This document shows, in pieces, positions 5,034 to 7,946 of a stretch of DNA of 7,946 bases (its first letter is position 1; each line of letters opens with the position of its first letter). The notes below the pieces were generated by a model. That model saw nothing but the letters and a program-made list of their open reading frames with translations. It was not told the DNA's origin and made no database searches. The DNA lies in contig CAKQWJ010000044.1 of the NCBI GenBank assembly GCA_934278925.1, positions 1 through 7,946 on the forward strand, in the 5' to 3' direction. Made by a program: the position numbers and the translations under genes. This DNA comes from an uncultured Clostridia bacterium (GTDB taxonomy: Bacteria; Bacillota; Clostridia; Peptostreptococcales; Anaerovoracaceae).

Positions 5034-6263
5034 TTATGGTTGCTTTTGTGTGACTTCCGCGTGCTGCTTCGACCGCAGCATGGTTTTGTAGTTTCGCGGT
5101 GCCATTCCCTTATACTTCTTGAAAATCTTGCTGAACTGGACCGAATCCGGATACCCTACCCGAAGGGCAACTTCCTGAATCGGCAGTTCGCTGACCTCCA
5201 GCAGTTCGCAGGCCTTGTTGAGCCGGAAGCGAATCAGGTACTCCGTGAAGCTGATGCCCATTTTCTTTTTGAACAGGGTGCTCAGATACGGGGTGGAAAC
5301 GTGCAGCACCGTGGAGAGCGCCTGCAGGGTGATTGGCTGCTCGTAGCTCTGGCGAATGTGATGCTGAACGAATTCGATGTAGTTTCGGGAAGATTCCATT
5401 CCTTCCATGGCGGCCTCTCGCTTCTCGTCCAGTGCGCCGTCCATCGGGTACTTGAAAGCGCGGGTGGAGGAGATAATCGCTCGCTCCGAAGGGATTCGTT
5501 CAAAGGACGAACCTCCGATAAAACCCTGCGCCGCCGTGTTTTCGTAGAAGTACTGGAGATCCATCGGCGACTTGATTGGACCGGCGTAGACCATGCGAAT
5601 CCGATCCGGCGCCTTTGCCAGGCATGCGGAGAACACCTCATCCGCCAGGAGTTTTGCCTTCTCCAGAGATTGGGCTTTTTTCGGACCCATGGTGCCTCCC
5701 GGAGTGAGTCCCAGGTGGGCGCAGATGACGTCCGCGCCCGCATCGATCATGGCTTCCGCCTGTTCCTTGCTGCACACAAAAGCCAGGGTGAAGAAATCCT
5801 GCTCGTGGGCAATCCGGATGGCTTCCACCTCATTGTCGAATCCCAGCCCTTCTTCTTCCAGCGCTTCCCGAAAAACACCGTCAATCAGCGCCACCGACGG
5901 GAAGTTGACGATGCCGGAAAGACCGGAATCCTGAATCTCTTGGATGTAGTCCCGGAGTTCGATAGTGGGGTCCGAGCAGTTCAGCCCGAAGAGCACCGGG
6001 GTATAGGGGAGCAGGGTGAGCAGTTCCCGCGCCGCGAAGGATTCTACCAATCGATTGCTGTTTCCGTAGCACAGGTAACTGCCGAAGGACGGGCGTCCGG
6101 CAGCTCGAAAGCATCCGGCGCTGAGAGCCAGCACCATATCGGCCCCGCCGGTCACGGAGGCCAGCGCGGTGTGACCGCATCCGGAAGACGCACCGATTAC
6201 GTGTCCGTTGGCCCGGAGATGGTTGTTCAAATGTCGAATAATGTTTTTACGATTGTTCAGCAT
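5034..6263 (-). CDS. TIM-barrel sensor / AraC-type DNA-binding regulator fusion
   Basis: The product has 409 residues. Residues 1 to about 265 form a TIM barrel collinear with the stand-alone protein encoded two genes downstream, with almost no gaps: LVESF...YTPVLFG (72-93), GIVNFPSVALIDGVFREALEE (117-137, shared pattern NFPxVxLIDGVF), AGADVICAHLGLT (175-187) and YAGPI (226-230). After a linker (266-292), residues 293-395 are an AraC/XylS domain: helix-turn-helix 1 at about 312-333 (ITLQALSTVL...LSTLFKK), the FTEYLIRFRLNKACELL helix (339-355) and helix-turn-helix 2 at about 361-383 (IQEVALRVGY...FSKIFKK), ending in GMAPRNYK. The barrel differs from its paralogue at likely pocket positions (CHGG becomes VYAG at 225-228; GVCGTDP becomes GLNCSDP at 93-99), as expected if it binds but no longer converts a ligand. 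The start at 6263 has GAGGA at 4-base spacing, just after the deacetylase stop. It probably regulates the Tm-1-like/TIM-barrel pair. Confidence 0.9.
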   Translation of the reverse strand: MLNNRKNIIRHLNNHLRANGHVIGASSGCGHTALASVTGGADMVLALSAGCFRAAGRPSFGSYLCYGNSNRLVESFAARELLTLLPYTPVLFGLNCSDPTIELRDYIQEIQDSGLSGIVNFPSVALIDGVFREALEEEGLGFDNEVEAIRIAHEQDFFTLAFVCSKEQAEAMIDAGADVICAHLGLTPGGTMGPKKAQSLEKAKLLADEVFSACLAKAPDRIRMVYAGPIKSPMDLQYFYENTAAQGFIGGSSFERIPSERAIISSTRAFKYPMDGALDEKREAAMEGMESSRNYIEFVQHHIRQSYEQPITLQALSTVLHVSTPYLSTLFKKKMGISFTEYLIRFRLNKACELLEVSELPIQEVALRVGYPDSVQFSKIFKKYKGMAPRNYKTMLRSKQHAEVTQKQP

Positions 6264-6273
6264 GGCATCCTCT

Positions 6274-7392
6274 TTATTGTTCTGTTGGTTCTGTCTGTTC
6301 TTGGCCGTCCGAAATGTCTCGGGCGAATTCCTCCGGCGTGCATCCCCCGTTCACGCGAATTCGCGGCAGCAGGTAGGGGTCGTCTCCCGGGTGCACCTTT
6401 CCGTATTCGGTGGTAAAAGCACAGAGGAAGCCCGCTTCCTCCACCGCCGCCTCGCAGGTGTCCGTGTAATCCCCGAAAGGATAGGCGAAGGCCTCGCCGC
6501 TGCCCAACATGTCGATGGATTTCTTCAGGTCCTCCGCGCCCTCTTCCTGAGACAGGGCGGTAAAAACACCTCCGTGGCCGATGGTTCCGCCGGGGCGGTG
6601 CATGTCGTAGGAGTGGGACTGGAAGTTGATGTGCTTGGCATCACCGTATTTCTGAAGCACCTCTTTGCCGTTCTTGGCACAGATGACGAAACTGGTGGCG
6701 GTGATGTCGTATTTTTCCAGCACCGGAATTCCGTACTTCTGGAAATCCTTTGCGCAGTCGTCAAAGGTGAGCACCACGGATTTCACCGGCAAATCAATCT
6801 TCCCGTCGATGTAATCCCGCAGTTCCTGCCAGGATGGAAAATAATAGTCCGCATCGATCAGGTACTGCAGGATGGCGGACAGTTCCTCCGTGGACATGTA
6901 GTTGGGGTTCAGATTCTCCGGCGGATTGTTCGCATCGTAGATGTTGTGAAACATGCAGACCGCGATGCCGTGGCCGTAGTTTTGAGCGCTTTGGTCCGGC
7001 TTTCGGTATGCCGTGCGAACTTTCCGGGTCGTCTTCACCCGGTTTCCGGAATCCTTCAGCGTGTAGGTGATCTTTCCGTTATAAGCTTTCCACAGGGTGC
7101 CGTCTTTCCGGAAACTGCTTTGATCCAAATCCGTCTGAATGTGGGCGGAAATGTCCTTTCCCCGATAGTCCTTGGCCGTGACCCCGGGCTCCGCAAATTT
7201 CTCGCCGGGATACAGCTTTAGGGTGGTGTCTCCTTTCAGGGTAATGATGGGCTTTCGGCTGAGACCGCCAATCTGGTGATGGGCCTGATAGCGAATCACC
7301 AGCACCCCTCCCAGGAGGAGCAGCAGCATGATAATTATGATGAGAAGAATGCGTGAATTCTTCCTCCGAGAACGTTTCTCTGTATGGGTCAT
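6274..7392 (-). CDS. Membrane-anchored polysaccharide deacetylase with N-terminal Ig-like domain
   Basis: The product has 372 residues. A basic N-terminus (about 1-14) and one hydrophobic helix (about 15-34) anchor it with the rest outside the membrane. Residues about 47-127 look like a bacterial Ig-like domain of the DUF5011 kind (ITLKGDTTLKLYPGEKF...PGVTAKDYRGKDI), common in Firmicute wall proteins. Residues about 141-350 are a NodB-type deacetylase: TFDD (209-212, catalytic base and metal Asp), SHSYDMH (259-265, metal His pair), YPFGDY (304-309) and LPRIRV (342-347). Such enzymes remove acetyl groups from N-acetylglucosamine or N-acetylmuramic acid in peptidoglycan or other polymers; the exact substrate cannot be read here. 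The C-terminus is a short acidic, Gln/Glu/Thr-rich tail. The start at 7392 has GAGGA at 6-base spacing and is served by the promoter at 7471-7498. The regulator gene begins 10 bases after its stop, so the two are very likely co-transcribed. Confidence 0.9.
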   Translation of the reverse strand: MTHTEKRSRRKNSRILLIIIIMLLLLLGGVLVIRYQAHHQIGGLSRKPIITLKGDTTLKLYPGEKFAEPGVTAKDYRGKDISAHIQTDLDQSSFRKDGTLWKAYNGKITYTLKDSGNRVKTTRKVRTAYRKPDQSAQNYGHGIAVCMFHNIYDANNPPENLNPNYMSTEELSAILQYLIDADYYFPSWQELRDYIDGKIDLPVKSVVLTFDDCAKDFQKYGIPVLEKYDITATSFVICAKNGKEVLQKYGDAKHINFQSHSYDMHRPGGTIGHGGVFTALSQEEGAEDLKKSIDMLGSGEAFAYPFGDYTDTCEAAVEEAGFLCAFTTEYGKVHPGDDPYLLPRIRVNGGCTPEEFARDISDGQEQTEPTEQ

Positions 7393-7427
7393 GGATTTTC
7401 CTCGCGTATTCCATTTGTATGATACAT

Positions 7428-7465
7428 TACATATAACTGGATATGTATCGCACTTTCGATATGTA
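7428..7465. repeat. Three ATATGTA copies around the deacetylase transcription start
   Basis: GATATGTA occurs at 7440-7447 and 7458-7465 as a direct repeat 18 bases apart, and the complement TACATAT is at 7428-7434. The inverted pair TACATAT/ATATGTA can fold with a short loop, with flanking GATAC/GTATC able to extend it across a small bulge. The cluster covers the predicted transcription start and early leader, so it could be an operator or an RNA hairpin. Confidence 0.4.
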
Positions 7466-7470
7466 GAAAT

Positions 7471-7498
7471 ATTATACCGCTATCATATCAGCATTGAA
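7471..7498 (-). promoter_or_regulatory. Sigma-A-like promoter for the deacetylase / regulator genes
   Basis: On the minus strand a perfect TATAAT (plus 7471-7476) follows TTCAAT (plus 7493-7498) at a 16-base spacer. Transcription would start near 7464, leaving a leader of roughly 70 bases. The -10 is strong and the -35 only partly matches. Confidence 0.55.
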
Positions 7499-7635
7499 GA
7501 CGGAGTTCAACCGGGATGAGTATTTGAAAAACGTATAGCGGAAATCCGGGGAACGGATGAAACTTTTCTTTTATGGGAAATTGAGATATAATAATGATTT
7601 ATGAGAAGTTGAATGTAATTGTTGATATTTAAGGG

Positions 7636-7676
7636 TTTGAAAAGAATCGCTTTGAAAAGTGTAACGAAAATGTAAC
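7636..7676. repeat. Short direct repeats beyond the integrase stop (possible recombination-site remnants)
   Basis: TTTGAAAAG occurs at 7636-7644 and 7651-7659 (15-base period), followed by TGTAAC at 7660-7665 and 7671-7676 (11-base period). They begin 12 bases beyond the integrase stop codon. In integrative elements the attachment site and recombinase-binding repeats often lie right after the integrase gene, so these may be remnants. The partner site is not in the window. The rest of the 7499-7687 stretch is AT-rich with no gene; a plus-strand TATAAT at 7587-7592 leads to no coding frame. Confidence 0.35.
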
Positions 7677-7687
7677 ATTTAATAAGA

Positions 7688-7946
7688 TTATTCGCACTTT
7701 TCCACAGATTGAGACAACATCGTACCTAATGCCTCCGCTATTTCATCGTCATTGTTTTTCTTCTCGAATAAGTGAGTATATATGCCTAGTGTTGTTGAAA
7801 TGTTTGAGTGTCCCATGCGTTTAGATACTATTTCGGGATTCACACCTATTGAAATGCATATCGAAGCGTATGTGTGCCGTTACGGTATAATAACGACAAA
7901 CGGAAAAAGCCTTTATTTTCAAGGGGTTCACGCGTTTGCCGTCATT
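7688..7946 (-). pseudogene. Tyrosine recombinase (integrase), broken C-terminal fragment
   Basis: From 7879 down to 7688 the minus strand encodes RHTYASICISIGVNPEIVSK and onward to MGHSN, TTLGIYTHLF and a Glu/Asp-rich end before TAA. This is the classic C-terminal catalytic part of a phage or transposon integrase: box II Arg-His (RHTYAS), the GHS His and the nucleophilic Tyr of IYTH. The fragment is too short to be a recombinase. Directly before the RHTY codons is an in-frame TAA (7880-7882), and the preceding recognisable piece (NDGKRVNP, 7923-7946) is in another frame with fewer bases between than usual. A frameshift with a small deletion or a nonsense change therefore seems to have inactivated it, unless a sequencing error is responsible. 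The remainder lies outside the window. It marks a former integrative element at this edge. Confidence 0.75.

Noticed and set aside
5040..6416. Open frame of 458 codons on the plus strand
   Set aside because: It is longer than the real gene but antisense to the fusion regulator, whose two domains are unmistakable. Its Arg/His/Gln-rich product looks like no known protein.
6208..7221. Open frame of 337 codons on the plus strand
   Set aside because: It is antisense to the deacetylase, which carries all NodB motifs.
7587..7592. Plus-strand TATAAT as a promoter
   Set aside because: No acceptable -35 and no coding frame or RNA gene follows on the plus strand before the integrase fragment.

Overview
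The window is from a Gram-positive anaerobe, most likely a clostridial Firmicute. The evidence is strong AAGGAGG/GAGGA-type ribosome binding sites, sigma-A-like promoters with TATAAT boxes, a TTG start codon, and gene families common in Clostridia. No species is assigned. All supported genes read on the minus strand, so the window is transcribed from right to left. Base composition is mosaic: a GC-richer core (about 1859-7392) sits between AT-rich flanks (1-1858 and about 7393-7946) that carry mobile-element traces.

Right flank (7393-7946): a broken tyrosine-recombinase (integrase) 3' end, short direct repeats just beyond its stop, then a promoter and repeat-rich leader for the core genes.

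Core (7392 down to 1859): a membrane-anchored polysaccharide deacetylase; 10 bases later a TIM-barrel/AraC fusion regulator; then, after a 119-base gap with a candidate activator-dependent promoter, a Tm-1-like (UPF0261) protein and a stand-alone TIM-barrel protein of the phosphoenolpyruvate-hydrolase-like family; then a rho-independent terminator. The stand-alone TIM barrel and the N-terminal part of the regulator are clear paralogues. The inferred logic is that the regulator senses, through an enzyme-like domain, a ligand related to the one handled by the pair it controls. The two downstream proteins correspond, in the same order, to the two halves of the plant virus-resistance protein Tm-1. 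A separately transcribed metallo-beta-lactamase-fold hydrolase follows.

Left flank (1558 down to 1): a tight three-gene unit with its own promoter. It encodes a secreted precursor with an acidic pro-region and a basic Cys-containing C-terminal part with a THWWG motif, a small four-helix membrane protein, and a subtilisin-like protease. This is the layout expected of a protease-matured secreted toxin or bacteriocin with an immunity protein, and it is the best candidate for an undescribed system here. The protease is cut off before its catalytic serine, at a sequence that looks like the end of an inserted element running out of the window.
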